Of a stretch of 64,000 nt of DNA, positions 23,621 to 32,326 are shown in pieces. Below the pieces are notes generated by a model that searched no databases, was not told the DNA's origin, and saw only the letters and a program-made list of their open reading frames with translations. How positions within the stretch are numbered: position 1 is the first letter of the stretch; every line of letters begins with the position of its first letter. The translations under genes and the position numbers were made by a program. This stretch comes from Tomitella fengzijianii (GTDB taxonomy: Bacteria; Actinomycetota; Actinomycetes; Mycobacteriales; Mycobacteriaceae): the NCBI RefSeq assembly GCF_007559025.1, contig NZ_CP041765.1, positions 1,856,679-1,920,678 on the forward strand, in the 5' to 3' direction.

Positions 23621-24175
23621 CTATCGCGTGCGGCCGCCGGACGACGGCGGGAGCACTTGCGGGAAGATCGTTCCGTAGTCCGTCGCTGTGCTGGAGTCCG
23701 CCGATGTGCCGGCCCGGCCGTCGTCGTCGATCACCTCGCCGTCGACCACCGGCGCGCCGCCGGTGCGGGTGCTCCGCGCGGCGACGACCCCGATCACGGG
23801 GAACCGCCGAAGGCCCAGCGCCACTACGGCGGGGCTGAGCACGCGGCGTGTCGGGGGGAAGAGGAAGAGCAGGCCCGCGACGCTGGTCACCAGCCCCGGC
23901 ACCATCAACATGCCGATGCCGGTCGCCGTCAGGGAGCCGTCGGCCAGCGCCTGCATGGGCTTCCGCGGTCCGTCGGCGCGCGCGCGATCCTGGGCGGTGC
24001 GCGCCTGCGAGACGGATTCGGCCCACCGGCGCGTCTTGACGCTCAGGGCGATCACACCTGCGGCGGTCCCGCTCATGACCAGCAGGATCGCCCAACCGAA
24101 GCCGATCCACGCCGTCACCGCCCACACGGCGGCGATCTCGACGACGAGATACACGAGGAACAGCAGTCGGAACAC
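23621..24175 (-). CDS. fxsA: FxsA family membrane protein
   Basis: The 184-residue protein has the FxsA pattern. Helix 1 is FLVYLVVEIAAVWAVTAWIG, helix 2 follows (WAILLVMSGTAAGVIAL), then LADGSLTATGIGMLMVPGLVTSVAGLLFLFPPTRR. A variable polar tail follows from about residue 130. FxsA modulates exclusion of phage T7 in E. coli, and its normal job is unknown. The start is GTG at 24175 with AAAGGGG 6 bases upstream. It belongs to the same syntenic stretch as lnt and rbpA in Mycobacterium. Confidence 0.88.
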   Translation of the reverse strand: MFRLLFLVYLVVEIAAVWAVTAWIGFGWAILLVMSGTAAGVIALSVKTRRWAESVSQARTAQDRARADGPRKPMQALADGSLTATGIGMLMVPGLVTSVAGLLFLFPPTRRVLSPAVVALGLRRFPVIGVVAARSTRTGGAPVVDGEVIDDDGRAGTSADSSTATDYGTIFPQVLPPSSGGRTR

Positions 24176-24234
24176 GGGCAGCCCCTTTCATCCGGGCGGG
24201 CCGGCCGCAGCGCTGCTATCCGGCCCATACCTTT

Positions 24235-24272
24235 ACAACGCGCGGGAGCGCCTGTGCGTTCCCGCGCGTTGT
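24235..24272. terminator. terminator hairpin downstream of mgtE
   Basis: A perfect 13-bp stem (24235-24247 with 24260-24272) with a 12-base loop lies between the mgtE stop and the fxsA start on the minus strand. The rest of the gap (24176-24352) holds nothing else recognisable. Confidence 0.65.
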
Positions 24273-24352
24273 GGAGACAGGGGGTGCGGGCACCGCGGTC
24301 CGCGGGCGGCCGGGCCGAGGACGGAGCACGAACCGGGCGGCATCGGCGACGG

Positions 24353-25696
24353 TCAGAACATCACGAGCCGGGCGATCTCGAAGTAGATCACGAGCCCCGT
24401 GCCGTCGACGATGGTCGAGATCATCGGCGCGGAGACGACGGCGGGGTCGAGCCCCACGCGGCGCAGCAGCAGGGGCAGCACCGAACCGATGAACGACGAC
24501 CACAGCACGATCGCCGCCACGGTGAGCGTGACGGTGACGGCCACCTCCACCCCCACCCCCAGCGTCCAGGCCCGGATGATCGCGGCCACGGCCATGGTGA
24601 TCGCGATGAACGAACCCGCGCTGAGCTCCTTGACGATGACCCGGCCCATGTCCCGCAGCCGCACGTCGCCCAGCGCCATTGCGCGTACCAGCGTGGAGGT
24701 GATCTGCGTGCCGGTGTTGCCGCCGGTGCCGATCAGCAGCGGGATGAAGAACGACAACGCCACGACCTCGTCCAGCTCGGCTTCGAAGTGTCGCAGGACG
24801 GTGCCGGTGTAGGCCTCCGCGACGAAGAGCACCAGCAGCCAGATGATGCGCTTGCGCCACAGGAGCAGCGGCGACGCGCGCAGGTAGGGGGTCTCCAGCG
24901 GGTTGGAACCGCCCTGGCGCTCTGCGTCCTCGGTGAACTCCTCGTCGACGATGTCGGCGACGTCGTCGGAGGTGATGATGCCGATCAGCCGACCCGCGTC
25001 CACCACCGGCAGGGCGAACAGGTGGTTGCGGATGAGCATGCGCGCCGCCTGCTCCTGGTCGTAGTCGGCGTCCACGGATAGCAGGTCGGTGTCCATCACG
25101 TCGCGCACCAGCGCGTCGCCGGGCGCCAGGACCAGGTCGCGGAACGACATCACGCCCACGAGCACGCCGGCGGCGTCGGTGACGTAGATGTAGGCGAGCG
25201 TCTCGGTGTCCGCGGCCTGGGCACGCGCGGCCCTGTTGGCCTCCTTGATGCTGAGGTCGTCGGGAATCGCCGTGACGTGGGGGGTCATCCGGGCGCCCAC
25301 GGAGTCCGCGGGCCGGCTGAGCAGGCCGGCGATCACCTGCCGCTGCCCGTCCGGCAGCATCCGCTGGGCTTCCAGGCGCTCGTCGTCGGGCAGCAGCCGC
25401 AGGATCTCCGCGGTCACGTCCGGTGCGGCGGCGGTGAGCGCGCGGGCGCGCAGCGGGGCGTCCAGCCGGGCGAGGACGTCCGCACCGTCATGCGGGCTGG
25501 CATGGTCGAGAAGCTCCGCCAGGTCCGTCTGCTCCAGAAACTGCAGCACGCGTGCGCGTTCCGGCGGGTCGAGCGACGCGATCTGCCGGGCGCGCCGGCC
25601 GGCGTCCGGGACGGCGGCGAGCCACGAGGACAGATGGTCCGGCAGCCGGTCCGCGTCGGCGAGTCCCGCGAGATCCGAATCGTCGACCGTGGACAC
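24353..25696 (-). CDS. mgtE: magnesium transporter MgtE
   Basis: The 447-residue protein is a full-length MgtE Mg2+ channel/transporter. The N-terminal superhelical N domain (LPDDERLEAQRMLPDGQRQVIAGLL) is followed by two CBS domains (about residues 130-250, including GVMSFRDLVLAPGDALVRDVM and GIITSDDVADIVDEE). Five membrane helices complete it, with the pore segment PLLIGTGGNTGTQ. Mg2+ binding to N and CBS domains normally closes the pore. The start is GTG at 25696 with AAAGGAGG 6 bases upstream. The 102-base gap to the divergent CobG-like gene leaves no room for an M-box riboswitch. Confidence 0.94.
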   Translation of the reverse strand: MSTVDDSDLAGLADADRLPDHLSSWLAAVPDAGRRARQIASLDPPERARVLQFLEQTDLAELLDHASPHDGADVLARLDAPLRARALTAAAPDVTAEILRLLPDDERLEAQRMLPDGQRQVIAGLLSRPADSVGARMTPHVTAIPDDLSIKEANRAARAQAADTETLAYIYVTDAAGVLVGVMSFRDLVLAPGDALVRDVMDTDLLSVDADYDQEQAARMLIRNHLFALPVVDAGRLIGIITSDDVADIVDEEFTEDAERQGGSNPLETPYLRASPLLLWRKRIIWLLVLFVAEAYTGTVLRHFEAELDEVVALSFFIPLLIGTGGNTGTQITSTLVRAMALGDVRLRDMGRVIVKELSAGSFIAITMAVAAIIRAWTLGVGVEVAVTVTLTVAAIVLWSSFIGSVLPLLLRRVGLDPAVVSAPMISTIVDGTGLVIYFEIARLVMF

Positions 25697-25786
25697 CTCG
25701 TACCTCCTTTGCGCGCGCTCCCGCGCCTGGATGCGGGCCGGCCGAGCGGTTCCCGGCGGACTGGCGGACCTGCGATCACGGGCCGC

Positions 25787-25792
25787 TATCCT
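25787..25792 (+). promoter_or_regulatory. -10 TATCCT, leaderless start
   Basis: TATCCT ends 6 bases before the GTG at 25799, and no ribosome site is present. Confidence 0.45.
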
Positions 25793-25798
25793 TGCCGC

Positions 25799-26782
25799 GT
25801 GACTCTATCGTCCGCGCCGCGGCACACCGGCCCCGAACGTCGCGACCGACGGTTCCGGCCCCGCGCGGGGCGGCTGACGCCGGGTGACGTCGCGGCGCTC
25901 GCCGCCTATGCGGAGTCCGCAGAGGCCGCGGTGCGGATCGATCCGCGGGCCGCGGTCACGGTGATCCACCCGCCGCGCGCCTCCGTGGGCTCCCCCGCTT
26001 CCGGGGCCGCCCCGCCTCGCCTGTCGGTGCCCGAAGACGATGGCGACCGGCAATCCTGGCAGGTGCTGTGCTCGCCGCTCACGGGCCGCGCCGGGGGTGT
26101 CCGCGACGTCCGCCCGGTCGCAGAGCGGCTTTCGGACCTGCCGGCGCCGCGCGATGCCGCGGCGGCGCCGGGGGACGGAAGCTTGCTGGCGGTCGACGAC
26201 GGACGCCGCGACGTCGCGGGCGCGCACGCGCTCCTATCGGTGATCGCAACGGACATCGGCGGTTTCACGCTCGAGGTGTGCGGCGAGCCTGTAGGGCTGA
26301 GCGTTCCGGATCCGATGGTGCCGCGCGCAGCGGCAGCAGCGGCGGGGCTGCTGGTGGCACAGCAGGCGCCGATCCCCGGTGCGGCCAGAGGCGCGGTCGA
26401 CGCCGTCCGCCGACTGCTCGCCGGCATCGAAGGGGTGGACGCGGCGGCGCCCGCCGGCACTGCAGCGCCGGCGGGCGCCGCGGCGGAGATCGGCTGGATC
26501 CCCCACGACGCCGACGACCGCGTGACGCTCGGCGCCGCCACAGACGGGGCGGTGCTGGACGCGCGGCGGCTGCAGTTCATCGCCGCGATCGGCTGCCCCG
26601 TCATCGTGGGGCCGAGGCGGACGCTCCTGCTGTGCGACTTGGACGAATGGACCGCCGAGCAGGTGGTGCGGGTGCTCGCGCCCATGGGCTTCGTCTTCGA
26701 CGCCGACTCGCCCACGGTGCGCGAACTCGACCTCAGCTGTGCACCACCATCACCGGGCAGCGCGCCGAACGCAGCACCTTGA
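25799..26782 (+). CDS. truncated, diverged CobG-like (precorrin-3B synthase) protein
   Basis: The 327-residue protein follows the middle of CobG/nitrite-sulfite-reductase-like proteins. It has WQVLCSPLTGRAGG then DVR, DDGRRDVAG, WIPHDADDRVTLGA and LCDLDEWTAEQVVRVLAPMG then FVFDADSP. In active CobG the next residues are an SACxGxPGC cluster motif. Here the protein ends in SCAPPSPGSAPNAAP, overlapping the convergent stress-protein gene by 50 bases. The N-terminal DACPG-type haem pocket is also unrecognisable. Iron-sulfur/sirohaem ligands therefore appear lost. It may be a decaying gene or a repurposed half-domain. The frame opens earlier, but GTG 25799 with a TATCCT -10 box starts the homology. 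No other cob gene is in the window. Confidence 0.6.
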   Translation: MTLSSAPRHTGPERRDRRFRPRAGRLTPGDVAALAAYAESAEAAVRIDPRAAVTVIHPPRASVGSPASGAAPPRLSVPEDDGDRQSWQVLCSPLTGRAGGVRDVRPVAERLSDLPAPRDAAAAPGDGSLLAVDDGRRDVAGAHALLSVIATDIGGFTLEVCGEPVGLSVPDPMVPRAAAAAAGLLVAQQAPIPGAARGAVDAVRRLLAGIEGVDAAAPAGTAAPAGAAAEIGWIPHDADDRVTLGAATDGAVLDARRLQFIAAIGCPVIVGPRRTLLLCDLDEWTAEQVVRVLAPMGFVFDADSPTVRELDLSCAPPSPGSAPNAAP

Positions 26783-27611
26783 TGCTCGTCGAGCCCAGCA
26801 TGAGGCCGGCGAATCCGCCGCGCCCCCTGCTGCCCACCACGACCAGTTGCGCGCCCTCGGCGTGGTCGAGGATCGCGGTGTCCGGCCGGTCGAGCACCAC
26901 GACATGCTCGATGTTCAGATCCGGATTGTCGTCGCTGTAGCCGGCGAGCTGTTCGGAGAGCACGGCGTCCGCCACCGCCGCCTCGTCGAATAGCCCGCGG
27001 ACCTGCGCGATGGGGTCCATGGTGCTCAGCGGCACGTCGCTCCACGCGTGCACGGCGACCAGCGTGGCGCCCCGCGCAGACGCCTCGCGTACTGCGGTGG
27101 CGACGGCCTTGGCGGAGTTCTCCGAACCGTCCACACCCACCACCACCGGGCCGCTGACCGGTGCCGGCGCCTGGTCGTCCTCGCTGCGCACGACCACCAC
27201 CGGGCATGCGGCGTGCCGGGCCACGAGCGAGCTGATCGACCCCATGAAGGCGCTGGCGAGCCCGCTGAGGCCACGCGTGCCGACGACGATCGTCCGTCCA
27301 CGTTCGGACAGTGCCAGCAACGCCGGGCCCGTCGCCTCGAGCTTGACCACCGATTCGACCTCGAGCCCGGAGGCGACATCGTGGGCTTCGGCAGTGGCCT
27401 CGCGCAGGATGCGCGCGCCGTCTTCCTCGAGCGCGGTGAAGAACTCCTGCGGCAGGTTCCCGCCCATGCCGTAGGCCACCGGCGCGCTCACCGCGGTGAC
27501 GATGAGCAGCGGCGCGCCGTGCAGGTGCGCATGGTGCGCCGCCCACCGCACCGCGAGCCTGGCATGGTCGGAACCGTCCGTGCCGACGATGACGGGCTTG
27601 ACTTCTGTCAT
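26733..27611 (-). CDS. tandem universal stress protein (two UspA domains)
   Basis: The 292-residue protein holds two UspA domains. Domain 1 starts VIVGTDGSDHARLAVRWA and ends with the ATP-binding GTRGLSGLASAFMGS then CPVVVV. Domain 2 starts PVVVGVDGSENSAKAVATA and ends GSRGRGGFAGLMLGST then CPVMVVHS. Both GxxGx(8-9)G(S/T) nucleotide motifs are intact. Mycobacterial tandem Usps of this kind bind ATP and take part in dormancy and stress survival. GAGGAG precedes the ATG at 27611. Its 3' end overlaps the convergent CobG-like gene by 50 bases. Confidence 0.92.
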   Translation of the reverse strand: MTEVKPVIVGTDGSDHARLAVRWAAHHAHLHGAPLLIVTAVSAPVAYGMGGNLPQEFFTALEEDGARILREATAEAHDVASGLEVESVVKLEATGPALLALSERGRTIVVGTRGLSGLASAFMGSISSLVARHAACPVVVVRSEDDQAPAPVSGPVVVGVDGSENSAKAVATAVREASARGATLVAVHAWSDVPLSTMDPIAQVRGLFDEAAVADAVLSEQLAGYSDDNPDLNIEHVVVLDRPDTAILDHAEGAQLVVVGSRGRGGFAGLMLGSTSIKVLRSARCPVMVVHS

Positions 27612-27631
27612 GGATTCTCCTCACCCCGGGT

Positions 27632-27652
27632 CCGTGCGGCGGGTCCGCACGG
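27632..27652. terminator. hairpin between LLM oxidoreductase and stress-protein genes
   Basis: An 8-bp stem (27632-27639 with 27645-27652) and 5-base loop lie downstream of the LLM gene stop on the minus strand. Confidence 0.4.
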
Positions 27653-27786
27653 CGATCGATCCGACCCGGCCGGCATGCAGCGTCCGCGTCGGCCTCCGCC
27701 CTGATTCAATCAGCCGCGGACCACCAAGGCCACCGGGCGGCAGAGAACCCCCCTGTGATGTCGCGGACCCTCAGCCGCCGTGACGA

Positions 27787-28809
27787 TCACGCCGCGGCGC
27801 CGCGGCTTCGGCCGACACCGCGGGCGTTGAGCGGGGCGAGCAGTTCGAGCGTGCGCAGCCACGCCGCACGGTCTGCGGCCTGCGAGACGACGATCAGTTC
27901 GTCGGCGTCGGCGTCCACCGCGAACCGGTCCAGGTAGTCGGTCACCTCGTCGGCGGTGCCCACCGCCGAGTACTTCGTCATGCCCGCCACCTGCGCCCCG
28001 GCCGGCGACTCGAGCAGCGCGTCGAGCTCCTCGTCGGTGAAGCGGCGGTCCCGGGCGCGGCCGCGACCGACCAGCGCGGCGACGCGGCGGCGCCGGGCGT
28101 CGTGGAACAGCTGCCGGGCGCGCTCGGCGGTGTCGGCGGCGACCACGTTCACCCCGGCGATCACGTGCGGCTCGCTGAGCTGCGCGGACGGCGTGAACTC
28201 GTCCCGGTAGACGCGCACGGCGTCGTGCATGGCTGCGGGCGCGAAGTGCGAGGCGAACGAGTACGGCAGACCGAGAGCCGCGGCGAGGTGCGCGCCGAAC
28301 AGTGAGGAACCCAGGATGTAGAGCGGCACCCCGGTGCCCTTGCCGGGCGTCGCTTCGACCCCGTCGATGCGGCTCTGGCCGGACAGGTAGCCCTGCAGTT
28401 CCAGGACGTCCTGCGGGAAGCGGTCGGCCGACGTGTGATCGCGCCGCATCGCCAGCATCGTCTGCTGGTCGGTGCCGGGTGCGCGGCCCAGGCCCAGTTC
28501 GATCCTGCCGGGGTGGAACGAGGCGAGGGTGCCGAACTGTTCGGCGACGGTGAGCGGTGCATGGTTGGGCAGCATGACGCCGCCCGAGCCGAGCCGGATT
28601 GTCGAGGTCGCGGCGGCCACCTGCCCAATCAGCACGGCGGTCGCGGACGAGGCGATCGTCGGCATGTTGTGGTGTTCGGCGTACCAGATCCGGCGGTACC
28701 CCCAGGCCTCTGCGCGTTGCGCCATGTCCACGCTGGCGCGGAGGCTGTCGGCGGTGGTCTCGCCGCGCACGACCTGCGCGAGATCGAGGATGGACAGCGG
28801 ATACGCCAT
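27787..28809 (-). CDS. LLM-class flavin-dependent oxidoreductase (MsnO8-like)
   Basis: The 340-residue protein is a luciferase-like TIM barrel. It has [12 protein letters not shown] at the N-terminus, [20 protein letters not shown], the [14 protein letters not shown] strand-loop, [11 protein letters not shown] and [14 protein letters not shown]. This set is typical of the FMN-dependent MsnO8 subgroup of alkanal-monooxygenase-like proteins, which differ from the F420 group at 13250. The substrate is unknown. AAAGG precedes the ATG at 28809. It stands alone between two hairpins. Confidence 0.85.
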   Translation of the reverse strand: MAYPLSILDLAQVVRGETTADSLRASVDMAQRAEAWGYRRIWYAEHHNMPTIASSATAVLIGQVAAATSTIRLGSGGVMLPNHAPLTVAEQFGTLASFHPGRIELGLGRAPGTDQQTMLAMRRDHTSADRFPQDVLELQGYLSGQSRIDGVEATPGKGTGVPLYILGSSLFGAHLAAALGLPYSFASHFAPAAMHDAVRVYRDEFTPSAQLSEPHVIAGVNVVAADTAERARQLFHDARRRRVAALVGRGRARDRRFTDEELDALLESPAGAQVAGMTKYSAVGTADEVTDYLDRFAVDADADELIVVSQAADRAAWLRTLELLAPLNARGVGRSRGAAA

Positions 28810-28845
28810 GACCGGACCTTTCGACGGGGGTGTTCGGGCACCGAC

Positions 28846-28887
28846 AGGGCAGGCCGCAGCGCGCCTTTCCGCGCGCAGGCCTGCCCT
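28846..28887. terminator. terminator downstream of the SDR gene
   Basis: AGGGCAGGCC (28846-28855) pairs with GGCCTGCCCT (28878-28887), with an inner GC-rich hairpin. It lies between the SDR stop (29031) and the LLM start (28809) on the minus strand. Confidence 0.55.
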
Positions 28888-29030
28888 CTCATCCGATCAA
28901 CACGGCGGGCGGCGATCCTGTTCCCGGATACGGGTTCCGGGATCGCAGTCTCCCGTCCTGACTCCGAGTCCCCGCGCCAGGACGCTGTGCCGTGCGCCTG
29001 TGCCAGGAGGCGGCGCAGAACCGCTGCGCG

Positions 29031-29909
29031 TCACCGCGGAAGGCGCCGCCAGACGAACCCGGGGACCAGCCGCGCCACGGCGAACACGGCGCGCAGGCGA
29101 CCCGGGATCCACACGACACGGCGCCTGCGCGCGAGTGCGTCGACGACCGCGTCCGCGACCTCGTCCGGGGTGCTGGACATCGGTGCGGGCTTGACGCCGT
29201 CCGCCATCAGCCCCACGGTCATCGCGCCGACGACGAAGCCCGGACGCGCCAGCAGCAGGTCGACGCCGGTGCCGGTGAGCGCGTCGGACAATCCGCAGGC
29301 GAATCCGTCGAGCCCCGCCTTGGCGGACCCGTACACGTAGTTGGCGCGGCGTACGCGCACACCGGCGACCGAGGAGAACACGATGATGCTGCCGCGGCGG
29401 CCTCCCCGGGCGGGCGCGGCGCGCAGCACGGAGGTGAGTTCGGTCAGCACCGAGGCCTGCGCGACGAAGTCGGTGTGCAGGATGGCGGCGGCGTGGGCGG
29501 AGTCGGTCTCCGCGCGGGCCTGATCCCCCAGGATTCCGAACGCCAGGACGGTGACGCCCGGCGCGCCGAATTCACTCGTCACCGCGTCGACGAATCCGCC
29601 GTGCGAGGGCAGGTCGTCGGCGTCGAACTCGCGGACGGCCACCGCGGCGGCCCCGGCCGCCCGGAGCGCCACCGCATTGGCCTCGAGCGCGCGCCTGCGC
29701 TCCGGCTCCTCCGTACGGCGGGCGGCGAGCACGACCGTTCGTGCGTCGCCGGCGGCGGCGGCGGCGCGGGCGACACGGAGCGCCACCTGCATGCCGATGT
29801 CGCTGCATCCGCCCAGCAGCAGCACCGGGCCGCGGGCGAAATCGCCCCGAGGGCTAGGAGCGACGGGAGATGCTGGAGACGATGTACCGGGCACGCGATC
29901 AGTGTGCAC
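29031..29909 (-). CDS. short-chain dehydrogenase, DprE2/Rv2073c-like
   Basis: The 292-residue protein is a Rossmann-fold SDR. The nucleotide loop reads VLLLGGCSDIGMQVA, the catalytic Ser lies in IIVFSSVAG, and Tyr/Lys in YGSAKAGLDGF. The C-terminal region (RPGFVVGAMTVGL then a basic membrane-associating tail) resembles DprE2, the ketoreductase of decaprenyl-phospho-arabinose synthesis. Its M. tuberculosis counterpart by position is the paralogue Rv2073c, not DprE2 itself. The GTG at 29909 is a moderate choice; the frame opens further upstream to 29990 without homology. It is divergent from the DHFR-like gene. Confidence 0.8.
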   Translation of the reverse strand: MHTDRVPGTSSPASPVAPSPRGDFARGPVLLLGGCSDIGMQVALRVARAAAAAGDARTVVLAARRTEEPERRRALEANAVALRAAGAAAVAVREFDADDLPSHGGFVDAVTSEFGAPGVTVLAFGILGDQARAETDSAHAAAILHTDFVAQASVLTELTSVLRAAPARGGRRGSIIVFSSVAGVRVRRANYVYGSAKAGLDGFACGLSDALTGTGVDLLLARPGFVVGAMTVGLMADGVKPAPMSSTPDEVADAVVDALARRRRVVWIPGRLRAVFAVARLVPGFVWRRLPR

Positions 29910-30073
29910 GATCCCCGCCGGCCGCGTCGCATGCAGGCGGCGGCGATGAATTTCGGCACGCGCGGGGGTCGGTACCGGGACCGGCCGCACGGCCGGAGCG
30001 GCCAGGACACGTGACGGCAGGGTGACCTGCCTTCGACGGCGGGTCCTGGCGCCCCGACGAACCAGGAGTACCC

Positions 30074-30649
30074 ATGCGCACGGTGATCGCCACGGCCTTC
30101 GTCTCGCTCGACGGCGTCGTCGAGGCCCCCGGAGGAGAGCCCGGATACCGCAACTCCGGCTGGACCGTCCAGGGCGTCGACTTCGACGAGGACGCCTACC
30201 GGATCAAGGGCGAGGAGCAGGACGAGGCCGCGGCCATGCTCCTCGGGCGGGTCAGCTACGAGTCCTTCGCCGCCGTGTGGCCGGACATGGTCGACGAGTT
30301 CCCCTCCTACAACGCCATGCCCAAGATGGTCGTCTCCACGACCCTGAGCGACGAGGACCTGGTGCAGAACTGGGGTGAAACCACGATCCTGCGCGGCGTC
30401 GACGACGTCGCGGCCGCCAAGGAGGGCGACGGCGGCCCGATCATCATCCACGGCAGCGCGACGCTGGTGCGGAGCCTCACGGACGCGGGGCTGATCGACC
30501 GATTCCATCTCCTGGTCTTCCCGCTGCTGCTCGGCGCCGGCAAACGATTGTTCAGCGCGGCGGACAAGGACATGCAGCGCCTCGACCTGATCGACAGCGT
30601 GCGGTACCCGAACGGCATCCAGAAGCTCGTCTACGCGACGCGGCGCTGA
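30074..30649 (+). CDS. dihydrofolate-reductase-like (RibD C-terminal) protein
   Basis: The 191-residue protein has the RibD-C/DHFR-like fold markers: [15 protein letters not shown] at the N-terminus, [17 protein letters not shown], and [14 protein letters not shown] then [20 protein letters not shown]. Members bind NADPH and reduce unknown substrates; few act as true DHFRs. CAGGAG precedes the ATG at 30074. It sits between the SDR gene and the F420-binding protein gene, where the mycobacterial order has no such gene. It may be an insertion into the syntenic block. Confidence 0.85.
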   Translation: MRTVIATAFVSLDGVVEAPGGEPGYRNSGWTVQGVDFDEDAYRIKGEEQDEAAAMLLGRVSYESFAAVWPDMVDEFPSYNAMPKMVVSTTLSDEDLVQNWGETTILRGVDDVAAAKEGDGGPIIIHGSATLVRSLTDAGLIDRFHLLVFPLLLGAGKRLFSAADKDMQRLDLIDSVRYPNGIQKLVYATRR

Positions 30650-30674
30650 GCGGGGACCCGGCGGGCCGGTCGGC

Positions 30675-30680
30675 TACGGT
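30675..30680 (+). promoter_or_regulatory. -10 TACGGT, leaderless start
   Basis: TACGGT ends 6 bases before the ATG at 30687. Confidence 0.45.
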
Positions 30681-30686
30681 CCATGC

Positions 30687-31097
30687 ATGCCCATCGGACC
30701 CGAGCAACTCCACCCGAGCGCGCTGGACTTCCTGGCCGACCGTCACCTGGCCACCCTGGCGACGCAACGCGCCGACGGCAGCCCGCACGTGGTGGCGGTG
30801 GGCTTCACCTGGGACGCCGCGGCGGGACTGGCCCGGGTGATCACCAACGCCGGATCGCAGAAGGCGCGCAATGCGCAGCGCGGCGGGCGCGCGGCGCTGA
30901 CCCAGATCGACGGCGCACGGTGGCTCACCCTCGAAGGATCGGCGCGCGTGAGCGACGACCCCGACGATGTGGCCAGAGCGGTCGAGCTCTACGCCGGCCG
31001 GTACCGGCAGCCGCGTCCCAACCCCGCACGCGTGGTGGTCGAGGTGGCCGTGGACCGGGTCCTCGGCCTGCAGACACTGCTGCGGGCGCCGGCGTAG
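30687..31097 (+). CDS. F420-dependent biliverdin reductase-like protein (Rv2074 type)
   Basis: The 136-residue protein is a split-barrel flavin/deazaflavin-binding protein. It has [30 protein letters not shown] at the N-terminus, [13 protein letters not shown] for cofactor phosphate contacts, and [19 protein letters not shown]. Length, sequence flavour and position (near the Rv2073c-like SDR) match M. tuberculosis Rv2074, reported to reduce biliverdin to bilirubin with F420H2. A PPOX family protein with another substrate cannot be excluded. A haem oxygenase that could supply biliverdin lies at 62.4 kb. The start is the second of two near-by ATGs, in frame with homology. Confidence 0.8.
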   Translation: MPIGPEQLHPSALDFLADRHLATLATQRADGSPHVVAVGFTWDAAAGLARVITNAGSQKARNAQRGGRAALTQIDGARWLTLEGSARVSDDPDDVARAVELYAGRYRQPRPNPARVVVEVAVDRVLGLQTLLRAPA

Positions 31098-31118
31098 CGG
31101 GTCCGCTGCGGGCGGACG

Positions 31119-32285
31119 TCAGTGCGCGGACAGGATCCCGAGCGCGCGGGGGCGGGTGTTGAGCGGCTCGCACCCGTCGTCGGTGACCACGACGATGTCC
31201 TCGATGCGCGCACCCCACTCGCCCTGGAAGTAGATGCCGGGTTCGATGCTGAACGCCATGCCCGGGCGCAGCAGCTCTGCATTCCCGGCGACGATGTAGG
31301 GCTCTTCGTGCACCGACAGCCCGATGCCGTGCCCGGTGCGGTGCACGAACGCGTCGGCCAGGCCGTGCCGGGCGAGCTCGTCGCGCGCGGCGGCGTCGAC
31401 GGACTCCGCGGTGACGCCCGGGCGCGCCTGGCGGCGGGCCGCCTCCTGCGCGGCCTCGAGCAGGGCGTAGCGGCGGGCGATCTCCGGGTCCGGCTCGCCG
31501 ATGCAGTAGGTGCGCGTGGAGTCCGAGTTGTAACCGGGCTCGACGGGCCCGCCGATGTCGATCACGACCACGTCGCCCGCGGCGAGTACGCGGTCCGACA
31601 CCTCGTGGTGCGGGTCGGCCCCGTGCGGACCGGAGCCGACGATGATGAATTCCGGCTCGGTGTGCCCCTCCTCGACGATCGCCGCGGCGATGTCCTCGGC
31701 GGCCTGCCGCTCGGTGCGCCCGGCCTTGAGCCACTCCCCCATCCGCGCGTGGACCCGGTCGATGGCCGCGCCGGCCCGCCGCAGCGCCTCGACCTCCTCG
31801 GCGTCCTTGATCATCCGCAGCTCGCGCAGGACCGGCGTGGCCAGCCGGGCGGGCGCGCCGATCCGCCCGGCGAGCGGCACGACGTGCAGCGCCGGCAGCG
31901 CCGGGTCCACCGCGATCGCGGGCGCGCCCGTGCCGTCCCCCATCGCCTCCGCGACGATGTCGGTGACGAGCCCGTGCGGGTCCACGCCGTCGACCCAGTC
32001 GAGCACGCGCAGCCCCAGCTCGGCTATCGCCGAATCGCGCAACGACGCCAGCTCCAGCCGCGGAACCACCACGGTGGCCGGGGCCCCGGAGGCCGGAACC
32101 ACGATGGCCGTGAGCCGCTCGAAGGAATGCGCCCGCGAACCCGTGAGGTATTGCAGGTCGGGACCGGTGCCGATCACCAGAGCGTCCAGGCCGGCGTCGG
32201 CGGCGAGGCGGGCGGCGCGGGCGAGGCGGTCGGCGTACGTGGCTGCGGCGAAACGGGTGGCGGGCTGCGGTGCGCTGTCGGTCAT
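31119..32285 (-). CDS. pepE: Xaa-Pro aminopeptidase family (PepE/PepP-like)
   Basis: The 388-residue protein has a creatinase-like N-terminal domain and a pita-bread peptidase domain. Metal ligands are visible in DVVVIDIGGPVEPGYNSDSTRTY (Asp, Asp), GHGIGLSVHEEPYI (His) and AFSIEPGIYFQGEWGARIED (Glu, Glu). It would remove N-terminal residues before proline, using Mn2+ or Co2+. The ATG at 32285 has TACGCT 6 bases upstream and looks leaderless. It is divergent from the 5'-3' exonuclease gene, as Rv2089c is from Rv2090. Confidence 0.9.
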   Translation of the reverse strand: MTDSAPQPATRFAAATYADRLARAARLAADAGLDALVIGTGPDLQYLTGSRAHSFERLTAIVVPASGAPATVVVPRLELASLRDSAIAELGLRVLDWVDGVDPHGLVTDIVAEAMGDGTGAPAIAVDPALPALHVVPLAGRIGAPARLATPVLRELRMIKDAEEVEALRRAGAAIDRVHARMGEWLKAGRTERQAAEDIAAAIVEEGHTEPEFIIVGSGPHGADPHHEVSDRVLAAGDVVVIDIGGPVEPGYNSDSTRTYCIGEPDPEIARRYALLEAAQEAARRQARPGVTAESVDAAARDELARHGLADAFVHRTGHGIGLSVHEEPYIVAGNAELLRPGMAFSIEPGIYFQGEWGARIEDIVVVTDDGCEPLNTRPRALGILSAH

Positions 32286-32291
32286 GCGACC

Positions 32292-32297
32292 AGCGTA
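32292..32297 (-). promoter_or_regulatory. -10 TACGCT of pepE, leaderless
   Basis: TACGCT on the minus strand ends 6 bases before the ATG at 32285. Confidence 0.45.
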
Positions 32298-32326
32298 TCG
32301 CCGAGGCGCCTGGCAGGATCGCACCC

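Noticed and set aside
25697-25798. M-box magnesium riboswitch upstream of mgtE
   Set aside because: The gap is about 100 bases and a ribosome site follows directly; no M-box features are seen.
32274-32300. TGTCGGT before the 5'-3' exonuclease gene as a PafBC promoter
   Set aside because: The spacing to the next TANNNT-like hexamer is 12, not 8, and TGTCGGT is also the coding start of pepE on the other strand.
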